The notes beneath the pieces are model-generated. The model ran no database searches. It was not told the origin of the DNA and saw nothing but the letters and a program-made list of their open reading frames with translations. The position numbers and the translations under genes were made by a program. From positions 828,712 through 892,711 of the forward strand of contig NZ_LMFY01000001.1 in NCBI RefSeq assembly GCF_001426995.1: 64,000 nt of DNA. The letters run 5' to 3'. Shown here piece after piece: positions 32,901 through 42,796 of the stretch. This DNA is from Microbacterium sp. Root553. GTDB lineage: Bacteria > Actinomycetota > Actinomycetes > Actinomycetales > Microbacteriaceae. Every line of letters starts with the position of its first letter. The first letter of the stretch is position 1.

Positions 32901-34381
32901 CGAGTGGCGGCGCGGGCCGCGCCGGTTTCCCTGACGCCCGTGAGACCCGAAGGCCGGGACACGACCTGCGGTTCGACACCGTCGCGGACGGAGGGGATCG
33001 GCAGCAGCCGTCGCAGCTCGATGTTCTCGATCGGGTCGAGGACCGAGTGCTGCACGCAGGCAGGAACCAGGCGTCCGTCTTCCGGATGCGCCATCGCGTA
33101 CATGCACGAGCCGAGGCGCTCCTGCGTCTCCTTGAGCAGGGGATCCTCGGCGACGATGCCCTGTTCCATGAGCTTCCATGCCGGATCGACCTGCTCTGCG
33201 TCCATGAAGTTGTGGACGACGAACGTCTTGAAGGAGACCTTGCCCCGCCGCGCCTCGCGCAGCACGCGCCGCAGTCCGCCGGCACGGCGGAGCACGCGTC
33301 GGGCGAGACCGATGAGCGGAGGGATGTCGCCCGGGTGGCCGGCGATCGCACGGATGACCTTCACCACGAGCACCGGCTTCGGGATGCCGCCGAAGATCAT
33401 ACCGCCGAAGTGGTCGAGGAATCGGTCGCGAGCGGCGATGTCCTTCGGGTCATCGGGATCGAGCAGGGCGGCGAACCCGCCGCCGACACGCACGCCGACC
33501 GTCGAGCGGTTGCACCGCGGGTCGCCGAACTGGGTGGCCTGCCAAGGCAGCTTGTGCCCCGCACCCGCCTCGATCCGCTCCCATACGGCGTCGATCGTGA
33601 CCTCGCCGAAGTCCTCACGCCAGCGTCGGTCGTCACCGATGAAGGCGGCCGGCTGGAAGGACATCATGTCGAACGGCATCTCGAGAACGTCGCGGGTGAC
33701 CTGCTCGACCTCGTCGACATTCGACGGCGTCACGGTCATGTTGTGCGCGAGGTAGCTGTCCACACCGTGATCGCGCTTGAGGTCGAGGAACATCTGCGCG
33801 AACTTCTCACGGAACGGATTCAGCTCGGCTTCGCTGTGCGGACGCACCGCGCCCTTGCGACCGCGCATGAGCGAGTCGAAGTGGGCGGCGAACGACACCT
33901 TGTCGAACCTCGGCTGGCGATCCTCGTCGAGCACCACGTCGAGCAGGTAGTCGTACTCGAAGTCGCCGTGGGTCATCGACATCGGCTCGCGCCCGACCGC
34001 GCGCATGGCGAGGAGCGCCTGCGCATGATCTTCGGCCGAAAGCAGGCTGACTTCCCCACCGATCAGCTGCGCGTGGGCCCGAGGTCCCCGAACCTGACGC
34101 AGGAACGACATCTGACGCTCGACGTTGTCGACCGTGTGGTCGCCGTCGATGCGCACCTTGTTGGCATCTGCCGAGTGATAGCAGGGCGAACACGTGAGGT
34201 TGCACTTGGGAAAGACGCCGTGAGTCCCCTCGCATCCGACCGCGCAGCGCCCGAGCAGCTGGTTCGGCGTCTTCACGTGCTCGGGCAACTCGGACCAGCG
34301 GATGGCGAGAGCCCGACGTGTCTCCGGATGGATCGGTCTCGTCTCGAGCTCGATCCGCTTGATCGTCTGTGCGAGTCCCAT
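32897..34381 (-). CDS. Orphan radical SAM enzyme
   Basis: The 494-residue protein has the radical SAM cluster motif Cys60-x3-Cys64-x2-Cys67 (KCNLTCSPCYH) and a GGE-like motif, LIGGEVSLL. Further Cys46 and Cys50 upstream and GSCMYAMAHPEDGRLVPAC near 450 suggest extra metal or cluster ligands. The start MGLAQTIKR at 34381 is chosen because upstream in-frame sequence is low-complexity Arg-rich. No precursor peptide, partner oxidase or pathway gene adjoins it. The reaction is unknown to me. It is convergent with the Ynj operon and follows the DUF5107 gene on the same strand after 234 bases. Confidence 0.85.
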   Translation of the reverse strand: MGLAQTIKRIELETRPIHPETRRALAIRWSELPEHVKTPNQLLGRCAVGCEGTHGVFPKCNLTCSPCYHSADANKVRIDGDHTVDNVERQMSFLRQVRGPRAHAQLIGGEVSLLSAEDHAQALLAMRAVGREPMSMTHGDFEYDYLLDVVLDEDRQPRFDKVSFAAHFDSLMRGRKGAVRPHSEAELNPFREKFAQMFLDLKRDHGVDSYLAHNMTVTPSNVDEVEQVTRDVLEMPFDMMSFQPAAFIGDDRRWREDFGEVTIDAVWERIEAGAGHKLPWQATQFGDPRCNRSTVGVRVGGGFAALLDPDDPKDIAARDRFLDHFGGMIFGGIPKPVLVVKVIRAIAGHPGDIPPLIGLARRVLRRAGGLRRVLREARRGKVSFKTFVVHNFMDAEQVDPAWKLMEQGIVAEDPLLKETQERLGSCMYAMAHPEDGRLVPACVQHSVLDPIENIELRRLLPIPSVRDGVEPQVVSRPSGLTGVRETGAARAATR

Positions 34382-34615
34382 GGCTTCCTCTCGACTCGGC
34401 GAGCGTCCGCACCGTCGACGGGCTCGATGTCCGCGAGTTGTTCGACGCCGAACGCCTCCCGGATTGCCTCCGATTGTCGCACTCCGCAGCTCCACCGGCG
34501 AGGCTTCGGGCGAACTCACCCGACAACGGCAGCCGGAGAGAGAGCGGGGCTCACTCGGAGGCCGGGGTGACCGCCTTGCCGGTGACAGGCTCCCCCGGTG
34601 CCGCCGAAACGCTCG

Positions 34616-37579
34616 TCACCGCCCGTCGTCGCCGGTCTCCCTGGCGAAGAGCAGCAGCTCGGGAAGACTCGTCGCGAAGTAGTCCGTCGAGCCGTCGTCG
34701 CGGCGGGCGGCCGGCGGCACGTACTGCGCCCTGGCCTCGCCGAGCGACGCCGGCGGGTCGGCACGCGCGAGGCCGAGCGCGTCGTGCACGGCATCCCACG
34801 CGGCGAGCGCCTGCCCCTCTCCCCCCTCCCAGGGGCGGAAGCGACGATCGATGAGGATGCGGTGGGCGCGTGCCGCCTCGCCCTCGGCCACCAGCAGCCT
34901 GATGTACTCGATCGTGAAGTCGTCGCGGGTCAGCACCAGGTGCTCCGCGGAGCGCAGGCGGTCGAGCCGCTGCGCCGCGGTGCGCCCCACGCGGGCGGCG
35001 AGCTGGTCCTGCTCGTAACGGAGTCGGGCGTCGCGCGGCGCGGCGGCGATCGCGCGCTCGTACAGCTCCTCCGCGCGAGCATCGTCGTGGCTGATGTTGT
35101 AGGCGGCGAGCGCGGCGTTGCGCAGGAGCACGGCATCCGCACGCCCGAGGGCGATCGCCCGCTCCCCGTGCGCAGTCGCCGCGTGACGACGGCCGTGGGC
35201 GTACAGCAGCATGCCGAGCAGCGAGTGGGCGACCGCATCGTCCGGGTCGACCGCCAGCGCCGCTTCCAGCGCATCGAGCGCGTCGAGCCCGAACGGGAAC
35301 GCCCAGGTCAGGTCGGCCTCGCGAGCGCGGCGACGCTCGTCGGCGGCCCGGGTCTCGTCACCCCGCGTGCGGTGGATCTGCGCCGCGACGTAGTGGGCGA
35401 CCGGCCGCACGTTGCCGCTCGCGGTCACGGGCAGTGCCGCCGCATCCCGGAGCACACGCAGGGCGTCGTCGAGGGCGCCCGCGTCGCGCAGGTCCCGTGC
35501 GACGTCGAGCATGAGGCCCGCGTCGGGTGCGATCCCCCGGCCGGCCAGCACCCGCAGGGTCGCATCGAGGGGATCGGCGACCAGGGCATCGGCGATCAGC
35601 GCGTCGGCGGCGGCGTGCTCCCCCGCGCGCCGCTGGAGGATGGCCCGCAACGCGACCCTGCGGGTGTCGTGGCCGACGATGCCGTCGAGGGTGTCGAGCA
35701 CGCGCACCGCCGCGCGGTTCTGCTGACGCGAGGCGAGCGATCGGGCGAGGGCGAGCCCTGACGCCGCCGCCCAGGTTCCGTCCCACCCCGCCTTGCCGAA
35801 CGCCTGCTCGGCCTCGATGTGGCGGCCGAGCCGGCGCAGGATCAGGCCCCGCAGGTAGAAGGCCTCGGCATCGGCCGGATTCGCGTTGCGCCGGGTGAGC
35901 CGCGCCAGCGCCCGCTCGACCCGCTCGAGGGCGCGCGCGTAGTCGCCGGCCCGGTAGTCGCGGTCGGCGAGGGCGAGGTTGGTGCGCGCGTCGCCGGGAT
36001 CCCGCTGCAGGGCGGCGTTCCAGTAGCCCGACGGCGATCGCGTGGGGTGGCGGTACTGGCTGAGGTGCAGCCCGGTCAGATACAGCTCCTCGACGGAATC
36101 GATGTCGTCGGGGAGCGGAGGCTCCTCGGCCACCCACGGCTCCTCGGCCGCGGCGACCGACGGGGTCCAGCGCACGAGCACCTGTCCGGAGGCGCTGAGC
36201 ACCTCAACCCTGACGTCGTCTCCCGCATCGATCCCGCCCGCGCCCTCCGCCGTGACCGTGAGCGGCACTCCGGGCACGAGATCCTGCGTCCGCGCGGCGA
36301 CCACCACGTCGCCGCGGAGGATGCGCGCGGTGGCTCCCGCCTGCGGTGCGGTCACCGCGAACGAGGCCGAGACCCCTCCCTCGCGGTCGACGTGCACCGC
36401 CGCATCCGGTGTCGCCTGGTGGGCGACGCCGATGCCCGGGATCGGGTACCAATACTGCGTGAACACCTTCGTCTCGCCGGGGAGGATCCAGGTGAAGTCG
36501 GGCTGGTTGTCGGTGTAGACGCCCGCCATGAGCTCGACGTACGGCCCGTCGCCGTCGGTCAGCTGCGCGTCCCAGGCGTGCCCGAAGGGCGCATCACCCC
36601 AGGTCCACTGCTTCTTGCCCGGCGACACCCGCCGCTCGGCCCAGTGCACGAACCCGGCCCCCGCGGCATGGTCGTACCCGCCGAAGAAGTCCTGGGTGCT
36701 GTCGACGATCATGTACGACGTCGGCACCGGGATGTTGCGATACCAGTCGATGCGATCGGCATCCGGATGCTCGGCGGCCAGCCCCGGGTAGTCCACCCCG
36801 TAGTACTCGCGATCGGCGGCGGGGAACCGCGTCAGCGCGCGACGTGCGTGGTCCGCGACGTAGCGCACGTCCTCCGGGAAGAACGATTGGTAGTCGTCGT
36901 GCACGCGCGCCGCGACGTTCGCCCACCACAGGAACGACTGTCGCTCGTCCGTGCGGTTGTGCAGCCGCACGGCGAGCTCGACCACCGAGCTGTGCGCACG
37001 CAGCCGCACACCGTGCTGCGCCGACATGCGGGCGAACGGATCGTGATCGTGACACCACACCGTCACCGTGCCGTCCTCGTCGACCTCGATCGAGGTCTCC
37101 ACCGGCAGGTAGGTGGCGGGGCGGTGGTGCTGCGGCCAGTTGAACTCGACGCCGCCCGAGATCCAGGGCCCGGCGAGACCGACCAGGGCCGGCTTGATGA
37201 CGTTGTTGCGGTAGAAGAAGTCGTAGTCGCTCGTCTTGTCGTACCCGACGTGGATGCGACCGCCGAGCTCGGGCAGCACGACCAGCCGCACGTACTCGTT
37301 CTCCAGGTGCACGGCATCCCACTCGCGGACGACCGCCTGGTCGGCGACGCCCTCGGTGAAGGGCAGCGGATAGACCCGCCCGCTCGACCCCTGGTAGACG
37401 CGCTGATCGAGGTACATCGGGTACACGCTGGGCGCATCCGCCTCGTATGTGCGGATCGCGAGCGGCTGCCGCCAGGCCACCGCCTCGCCGCGCTCGAGCG
37501 CGTCCTGCAGCTCGGCGGGCGCCGCGGGCAGCACGAGGGTCTCGTGATCCGCGTGCGCGGAGGTCTGTTCCTCGGTCAT
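34616..37579 (-). CDS. DUF5107 carbohydrate-domain protein with TPR repeats
   Basis: The 987-residue cytoplasmic protein has an N-terminal DUF5107 domain (about 40-370: LPELGGRIHVGYDK, PALVGLAGPWISGGVEFNWP, HHRPATYLPV), a beta-sandwich related to mutarotase-like sugar-binding folds, and a C-terminal half of tetratricopeptide repeats (ARTNLALADRDYRAGDYARA and similar). The ATG at 37579 follows GAGGAGG; an ATG six codons earlier is less likely. It is divergent from an AraC regulator and near a GH35 enzyme, so a role in plant or host glycan use is likely, with enzymatic or scaffold function open. Confidence 0.88.
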   Translation of the reverse strand: MTEEQTSAHADHETLVLPAAPAELQDALERGEAVAWRQPLAIRTYEADAPSVYPMYLDQRVYQGSSGRVYPLPFTEGVADQAVVREWDAVHLENEYVRLVVLPELGGRIHVGYDKTSDYDFFYRNNVIKPALVGLAGPWISGGVEFNWPQHHRPATYLPVETSIEVDEDGTVTVWCHDHDPFARMSAQHGVRLRAHSSVVELAVRLHNRTDERQSFLWWANVAARVHDDYQSFFPEDVRYVADHARRALTRFPAADREYYGVDYPGLAAEHPDADRIDWYRNIPVPTSYMIVDSTQDFFGGYDHAAGAGFVHWAERRVSPGKKQWTWGDAPFGHAWDAQLTDGDGPYVELMAGVYTDNQPDFTWILPGETKVFTQYWYPIPGIGVAHQATPDAAVHVDREGGVSASFAVTAPQAGATARILRGDVVVAARTQDLVPGVPLTVTAEGAGGIDAGDDVRVEVLSASGQVLVRWTPSVAAAEEPWVAEEPPLPDDIDSVEELYLTGLHLSQYRHPTRSPSGYWNAALQRDPGDARTNLALADRDYRAGDYARALERVERALARLTRRNANPADAEAFYLRGLILRRLGRHIEAEQAFGKAGWDGTWAAASGLALARSLASRQQNRAAVRVLDTLDGIVGHDTRRVALRAILQRRAGEHAAADALIADALVADPLDATLRVLAGRGIAPDAGLMLDVARDLRDAGALDDALRVLRDAAALPVTASGNVRPVAHYVAAQIHRTRGDETRAADERRRAREADLTWAFPFGLDALDALEAALAVDPDDAVAHSLLGMLLYAHGRRHAATAHGERAIALGRADAVLLRNAALAAYNISHDDARAEELYERAIAAAPRDARLRYEQDQLAARVGRTAAQRLDRLRSAEHLVLTRDDFTIEYIRLLVAEGEAARAHRILIDRRFRPWEGGEGQALAAWDAVHDALGLARADPPASLGEARAQYVPPAARRDDGSTDYFATSLPELLLFARETGDDGR

Positions 37580-37700
37580 CGTCGGCCTCCTCGTCATGAC
37601 CTGCGGCGGCTCCCGGCGGCGATGCGCCTCCGATGCGGTGGGTCACCTCCGAGGCTACGAAGACGGCGCGAGCGGAGCTATGGTGAGATCGAGGAACATC

Positions 37701-38591
37701 ATGGACGAAACAGCGATACCACCCGAGCGGAGCGGACGGCCGGACGGCTTCCGCAATCAGCGACTGTGCGTCGTGCCGCGACCCCAGATCGAGGCGGCGC
37801 TCTCGCGAACCGTCACCCGCAGGCTGCTGGTGACCGACGCGGGGTATTTCCCCGCCGCGTCCGGTCATCGCCGGATCCGCGCGCATGGAGCCGCCGAGAC
37901 CATCGTGATCCTCTGCGTCGCGGGCTCGGGGACCGTGCGCCTCGGCGAGGAGGAGCACCCGATGACGCCCGGTGCCTGCGTGACCATCCCCGCGGGGGTG
38001 CCGCACGACTACCGGGCATCGCTCGACGATCCATGGACGATCTGGTGGATGCACGTGCGCGGCACCGACGTGGCCGAGCTCACCGGCCCGCTCCTCGGCA
38101 TCCCCCGCCCGCTCACCCGGCTGCGCGCCGTCGACGGTGCCGTCGCGCTCTTCGACGAGCTCGTCGGACACCTCGAACGACGCGTGTCACCCGCGCAGCT
38201 GCTCGCGGCCTCGGGAGTGGCATGGCACCTGCTCACGCGCCTCGCCGCCGACAGCATCCTCCCCGCCGAGGGCTCACCGCTGGAGCGCGCCATGCGGTTC
38301 CTCGAGACCCGCGTCGACAGCAACATCCCGGTGGCAGAGCTCGCCGGCATGGTCGGGCTGTCGTCGTCGCACCTGAGCGCGATGTTCCGGCGCGCGACCG
38401 GAGGGGGGCCCGGCGCGTTCCACACCGCCGTCAAGATGGCGCGAGCGCGCACCCTGCTCGACACGACATCATCGACCGTGACCGAGGTCGCCGCAGCGGT
38501 CGGCTACAGCGATCCGCTCTACTTCTCCCGGCACTTCCGCCGGGTGCACGGCATGAATCCCACGACCTACCGCGCCCAGCACAAGGGGTGA
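37701..38591 (+). CDS. AraC-family transcriptional regulator with cupin domain
   Basis: The 296-residue protein has an N-terminal cupin (GSGTVRLGEEEHPMTPGAC, IPAGVPHDY) for sugar sensing and two C-terminal helix-turn-helix units (IPVAELAGMVGLSSSHLSAMF and VTEVAAAVGYSDPLYFSRHF). ATG 37701 follows GAGGAA; ATG 37680 is possible. It lies between the divergent DUF5107 gene and the convergent GH35 gene and is their likely activator. Confidence 0.92.
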   Translation: MDETAIPPERSGRPDGFRNQRLCVVPRPQIEAALSRTVTRRLLVTDAGYFPAASGHRRIRAHGAAETIVILCVAGSGTVRLGEEEHPMTPGACVTIPAGVPHDYRASLDDPWTIWWMHVRGTDVAELTGPLLGIPRPLTRLRAVDGAVALFDELVGHLERRVSPAQLLAASGVAWHLLTRLAADSILPAEGSPLERAMRFLETRVDSNIPVAELAGMVGLSSSHLSAMFRRATGGGPGAFHTAVKMARARTLLDTTSSTVTEVAAAVGYSDPLYFSRHFRRVHGMNPTTYRAQHKG

Positions 38592-38598
38592 CGCGCGC

Positions 38599-41022
38599 TC
38601 AGCGGAAGGATGCCGTCGCGGTGCGACGCACCACCGCCGAGCGGATCTCCAGCACGTCCTCGCCGCCGCCTGGCCGCACCCGCGGGGCGACGTAGACGGG
38701 GGAGCGCGCCGCCCAGGCGAACGCGTTCAGGGTCAGCGGCTGCGTGGCGAGCACCTCACGGTGCGGGGTGAGGTCGATCTCGAACGGTCGTCCGTACCAG
38801 AACTGGTCGGCGATCAGGCTGTCGCCGATCATGACCCGCATCACATCTCCCGTCCAATCGAGGGTCAGCACCGACCGCTCGCCGGCGCCGGCCTCGAGGG
38901 CGCCTCGCGGGAGGTGCACCTCGACCGTCGCGGCATCCGCGAAGTCGTCGTCGGTGGGTGCCGAGAATCTGCCGGACGGACCCCCGGTGCGCACCGGCAC
39001 GGTCGGTCGCGCGCCGAAGGCCGGTACGTCGAGCGACAAGGGAGCAGGCCCGGCCGCGACCGCATGGCGAGCGAAGACGGATCCTTCCGCAGGGAGCGGT
39101 GCGAGATCGGGGTCCCGCAGCGCGGGGAACGCCCCGATGACGCCCGCCCCGTCATCGAGCACGGCGCGGAATCCGTCGTCGTCGAACCATCCGCCGCCGG
39201 GCCACAGGATCACGGTGTCACGGCCGTCGACGTCGCCTCGCCACACGCTCTCGGCGGTCTTCCGGTCGAGGAACACCAGGATCGTGTCGCCGATACGAAC
39301 CTCGCAGTCGAGCCCCGGGGGCAGGGACGGGACGGCGCGGACCGCTTCGTCCTCCACGCGGACCTCGGCACCGGAGATCTCGGCGGCGTCCACGCCCTCG
39401 AGCTGCAGCTCGACGTCGATCCCCTCGCTCGCCGCGAACAGCACGACGGTGCGGTCGCCGTCGGTGATCTGCGTGATCGGCTGCGCGGTGACCGTGAGCG
39501 CGGGAACGCCCGGGTACGCCTGACGCAGCGGCCAGACGGCGTAGGCACCGCCGGGCACCGCGATCGGCGCGGTCGGGACGGTGATCGCGTGGTCGCCGAG
39601 GCGCACGTCGAAGTGCACCCCGTCGAGGTCGGGCAGTGCGGCGATCGCCGGCTGATGGTTGTTCAGGAACAGGAATCCGCGCGCGCCGTCGCTGCGCACC
39701 GCCCAGCGGGGACCCCCGTCGATCCGCGTGGGAATCGTCGTCGCGGCGGGAGCGAGCGCCGCGCCGAAGGCGTCGAGAAGCAGATGCTGCTGCCGCAGCG
39801 CGTGGAAGTGCGGGCGCTGCGCACCCACGGTGCCCAGCGGTGCGAAGAAGTCGTAGTCGCGCACCGGCACGTCGTTCGGGTACCCGGTCGCCTGCGACTC
39901 CTGCGTCGACGACAGCTCGCCGCGCACCTGCAGGCCGCCGTGATACATGTAGTAGCCCTGCCACGCGGATCCGCTGCCCATCTTCGTCAGCGCGAGGGCG
40001 GCCACGTCGTCGGGGTCGACGAGCGGACGCCGGTGGTAGGCCACCGCCATGCCGCCGCCGAGCTCGCACGTCACGAACGGCCAGGGATCGTCGGCGCCGA
40101 GACCGGCATCCGAATCCTCATCGGCCGCCGCACCCCGCAGATCCGCACCCCGCAGATCCGCCGCCCGCACATCCGCCGCCCGCAGATCCGCCCCGACGCT
40201 GAGGTCGTCGCGGACCGTGCTGTAGGTGAAGTGCATCTCTCCGAAGTCCGGCCACCCCGTGTCCGACTCCTCCCAGAAGCCGTCGGAGTATCCGGCGTAG
40301 ACCGGCAGCACGCGGCCTCGCGGCAGCTGCGCTCCGCCCCACCCGGTCGCGGTCCACAGGCTCGCCCGCATGCCGACCTCCTCGGCGAGGGCGCGCAGGG
40401 TCGCCAGGTGCGGACCGTCGTCGTAGAGCTCGTTGTCGACCTGGATGCCGATGATCGGCCCCTCGGGATTCTCCGACGTGTGGAAGAGGCCGCGCACCTG
40501 CTCCTCGATGCCGCCGTACCACCGCCGTGTGACAGCGAGGTAGGCCGGGTCGTCGGAGCGGTGCCCGATCGGCAGCGCCTGCAACCAGTCCGGGAAGCCG
40601 CCGTTGCGGGTCTCGCCGTGCGCCCACGGGCCGATCCGCAGCATCACCCGGAGCCCCACCCTGTCGGCCGTCTCGATGAACCGACGCAGGTCTCGCCGCC
40701 CGTCCCACCGCAGCTCGCCGCGGATCTCCTCGTGCACGATCCACAGCACGTAGGTGGCGAGCACGGAGATGCCGCCGGCCTTCATCTTGCGCAGCTCGCG
40801 CTCCCAGTTCTCGGGCAGGTCGCGACTGAAGTGGTACTCCCCCATCACCGGGATCCACGGCTCACCGTTCCGCGTCACGAAGCGCGAGGTCAGCTGGAGA
40901 CGCTCCGCGGTCGTGTCGTCGTCACCCATCTCGAGCGGTGCGGGCACCACGGCCGGGGGCGCCGAGACGGTGACGGTGAACGGTGCGGGCGGCGTCTGCG
41001 GGGCGTCGTCGAACGTGGTCAT
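38599..41022 (-). CDS. Glycoside hydrolase family 35-like beta-galactosidase
   Basis: The 807-residue enzyme has a GH35 TIM barrel: PVMGEYHFSRDLPENWERE, GPWAHGETRNGGFPDW, acid/base Glu198 in GPIIGIQVDNELY and a candidate nucleophile Glu320 in FVTCELGGGM, followed by beta domains. It would remove terminal beta-galactose or a related sugar. No signal peptide, so the substrate is imported first. Residues 277-299 are a pentapeptide-like ADLRA/ADLRG repeat encoded by 15-bp tandem repeats between the two catalytic residues. ATG 41022 is used; upstream sequence is poor. Confidence 0.88.
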   Translation of the reverse strand: MTTFDDAPQTPPAPFTVTVSAPPAVVPAPLEMGDDDTTAERLQLTSRFVTRNGEPWIPVMGEYHFSRDLPENWERELRKMKAGGISVLATYVLWIVHEEIRGELRWDGRRDLRRFIETADRVGLRVMLRIGPWAHGETRNGGFPDWLQALPIGHRSDDPAYLAVTRRWYGGIEEQVRGLFHTSENPEGPIIGIQVDNELYDDGPHLATLRALAEEVGMRASLWTATGWGGAQLPRGRVLPVYAGYSDGFWEESDTGWPDFGEMHFTYSTVRDDLSVGADLRAADVRAADLRGADLRGAAADEDSDAGLGADDPWPFVTCELGGGMAVAYHRRPLVDPDDVAALALTKMGSGSAWQGYYMYHGGLQVRGELSSTQESQATGYPNDVPVRDYDFFAPLGTVGAQRPHFHALRQQHLLLDAFGAALAPAATTIPTRIDGGPRWAVRSDGARGFLFLNNHQPAIAALPDLDGVHFDVRLGDHAITVPTAPIAVPGGAYAVWPLRQAYPGVPALTVTAQPITQITDGDRTVVLFAASEGIDVELQLEGVDAAEISGAEVRVEDEAVRAVPSLPPGLDCEVRIGDTILVFLDRKTAESVWRGDVDGRDTVILWPGGGWFDDDGFRAVLDDGAGVIGAFPALRDPDLAPLPAEGSVFARHAVAAGPAPLSLDVPAFGARPTVPVRTGGPSGRFSAPTDDDFADAATVEVHLPRGALEAGAGERSVLTLDWTGDVMRVMIGDSLIADQFWYGRPFEIDLTPHREVLATQPLTLNAFAWAARSPVYVAPRVRPGGGEDVLEIRSAVVRRTATASFR
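40126..40200. repeat. 15-bp tandem repeat inside the GH35 gene
   Basis: About four units of ATCCGCCGCCCGCAG lie at 40141-40155, 40156-40170, 40171-40185 and 40186-40200, with a weaker unit before. They encode the ADLRA-type repeat in the catalytic domain and look like slippage expansion in frame. Confidence 0.8.
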
Positions 41023-41111
41023 CCCCTCGACGATAGGACGTCGGCCCCGTGCGATCCATGACGATCCGATGCCGTGCCTGGACGAAGCGCCGGGTGTGCG
41101 GTTCGGCCGCG

Positions 41112-41963
41112 TCACCCGACGAGCGGACCGCCGACCTTCCAGTACCCGAGGAACGACACCCGTTCCTTCGGGATGCCGACCTCGGCGGTGAGAAGGCGGC
41201 GCACACGGGCGGTGGCCCCCGACTCCCCCGCGATCCAGGCGTAGAAGGCCGGATCGGCGCGCACGCCCTCACCGTGCTCGTCGCTCCAGAGCGCCACCGC
41301 ACGCTCCAGCTCCGCACTGTCGCCCGGTGCGCGGCGGACGAGTCGGATGTCGGCGCGATCACCGGCATCCGCCGACACGATGTCGTCGGCCGGGTCCGCG
41401 CACTCGAGGATCACGTCGACGCGGTGCGCCTCGCCGAGCGTCTGCAGGATCCCGCGCACCGCGGGGAAGGCGGTCTCGTCGGCGACGAGCAGCAACCTGG
41501 TCGCCTCACCGGGATGCCAGTGCAGTCCGTACCCCGTCCAGCCCATCCGTCGATCCGGACCCGTGATCACCACGCGGTCGCCGGGCACCGCCTGTGCCGC
41601 CCACTGCGATGCGGGGCCCGCAGGCTCGTGCAGGAAGAAGTCCACGTCGAGCTCGCGCGCCTCCGCCCGGATCCCGGCCGGGGTGTAGGTGCGCAGCACG
41701 TTGCGCTCGCCTTCGGGCAGGCTCTTCCAGCGGGTGTACCAGTCGGAGGGATGCGGGGTCGGCTCGTCGAGCAGACCGAAGTCCGCGAGCGAGCCGTCCG
41801 CCATCGGCAGCACCAGCTTGATGCGCTGGTCGGTGCCCCAGTTCGCGAAGTGCTCCAGAGCGTCGCCGGCGAACGTGATCCGGATGAACCCCGGGCTCAG
41901 TCGACGCGTCGCACGCACCTCCACGGGGAAGGCGCTGTAGGCCCACGGTCGTTCGGCGTTCAT
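41112..41963 (-). CDS. Siderophore-interacting protein (FAD ferric-siderophore reductase)
   Basis: The 283-residue protein is of the SIP/ViuB type: an FAD-binding barrel (FIRITFAGDALEHFANWG, RTYTPAGI) and an NAD(P) domain (LLLVADETAFPAVRGIL, YAWIAGESGATARVRRLL) ending in GYWKVGG. It reduces iron on imported siderophores to release Fe2+. It overlaps the ATPase gene by four bases and is the last gene of the iron-uptake operon. Confidence 0.92.
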   Translation of the reverse strand: MNAERPWAYSAFPVEVRATRRLSPGFIRITFAGDALEHFANWGTDQRIKLVLPMADGSLADFGLLDEPTPHPSDWYTRWKSLPEGERNVLRTYTPAGIRAEARELDVDFFLHEPAGPASQWAAQAVPGDRVVITGPDRRMGWTGYGLHWHPGEATRLLLVADETAFPAVRGILQTLGEAHRVDVILECADPADDIVSADAGDRADIRLVRRAPGDSAELERAVALWSDEHGEGVRADPAFYAWIAGESGATARVRRLLTAEVGIPKERVSFLGYWKVGGPLVG

Positions 41964-42796
41964 CCGGCATCCTTCCTCGCGGGCACGCGGAGCGGGACCA
42001 CCATCGGCCCTCCGGTGACCGGATCGTCGATGACGATGTTCTCGAGCCCGAACACCTCGCGCACCCGCTCGCTCGTGATGACCTCGGCGGGAGTGCCCTC
42101 GGCGACGATGCGCCCGGCCCGCATCGCGATGATGTGCGAGGCGTACCGCGCCGCATGATTCAGGTCGTGCAGCACCGCGACGATCGTGCGGCCTCGATCG
42201 TTGAGCTCGGCGAACAGCTCCATGAGCTCGACCTGGTGCGCCACGTCGAGGAAGGTCGTCGGCTCGTCGAGCAGCAGCAGGTCGGTCTCCTGCGCGAGGA
42301 CCATCGCCACCCACACCCGCTGCCGCTGCCCGCCGGAGAGCTCGTCGACGGACCTCGCCGCGAGGTCGGTCGTACCGGTGGCCGCGAGCGCGCGGCGCAC
42401 CGCATCCTCGTCGGTGTCGGACCACTGACGGAACAGGCTCTGGTGCGGATACCGCCCCCGAGCGACGAGGTCGGTCACGGTGATGCCGTCGGGAGCGCTC
42501 GCGCTCTGCGGCAGCAGACCCAGCCGACGCGCCACCTCCTTCGCCGGGTACGACGCGATGGCCCTCCCGTCGAGCACGACCTCGCCCTCCGCGGGCTGCA
42601 GCAGCCGCGAGAGGCCGCGCAGCAGCGTCGACTTGCCGCAGGCGTTCGCACCGATGATCACGGTGAACGAGCCGTCGGGGATCGCCACGCTGACCTCGTG
42701 CACGATGGCGGATCCGTCGTACGCGAGCGTGATTCCGTCGGCGTGCAGGCGGGGGTCGGGGCGGGGGTGGGCGCGGGGGCTGTCGAGGTCAGGCAC
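41960..42796 (-). CDS. Ferric-siderophore ABC transporter ATPase (FepC/FhuC-like)
   Basis: The 278-residue ATPase has Walker A GANACGKST, signature LSGGQRQRVWVAMVL, Walker B LLLLDEPTTFL and H-loop LHDLNHA, as in FecE/FepC. The start at 42796 overlaps the permease gene by eight bases. It energises import through the two FecCD permeases. Confidence 0.93.
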   Translation of the reverse strand: MPDLDSPRAHPRPDPRLHADGITLAYDGSAIVHEVSVAIPDGSFTVIIGANACGKSTLLRGLSRLLQPAEGEVVLDGRAIASYPAKEVARRLGLLPQSASAPDGITVTDLVARGRYPHQSLFRQWSDTDEDAVRRALAATGTTDLAARSVDELSGGQRQRVWVAMVLAQETDLLLLDEPTTFLDVAHQVELMELFAELNDRGRTIVAVLHDLNHAARYASHIIAMRAGRIVAEGTPAEVITSERVREVFGLENIVIDDPVTGGPMVVPLRVPARKDAG

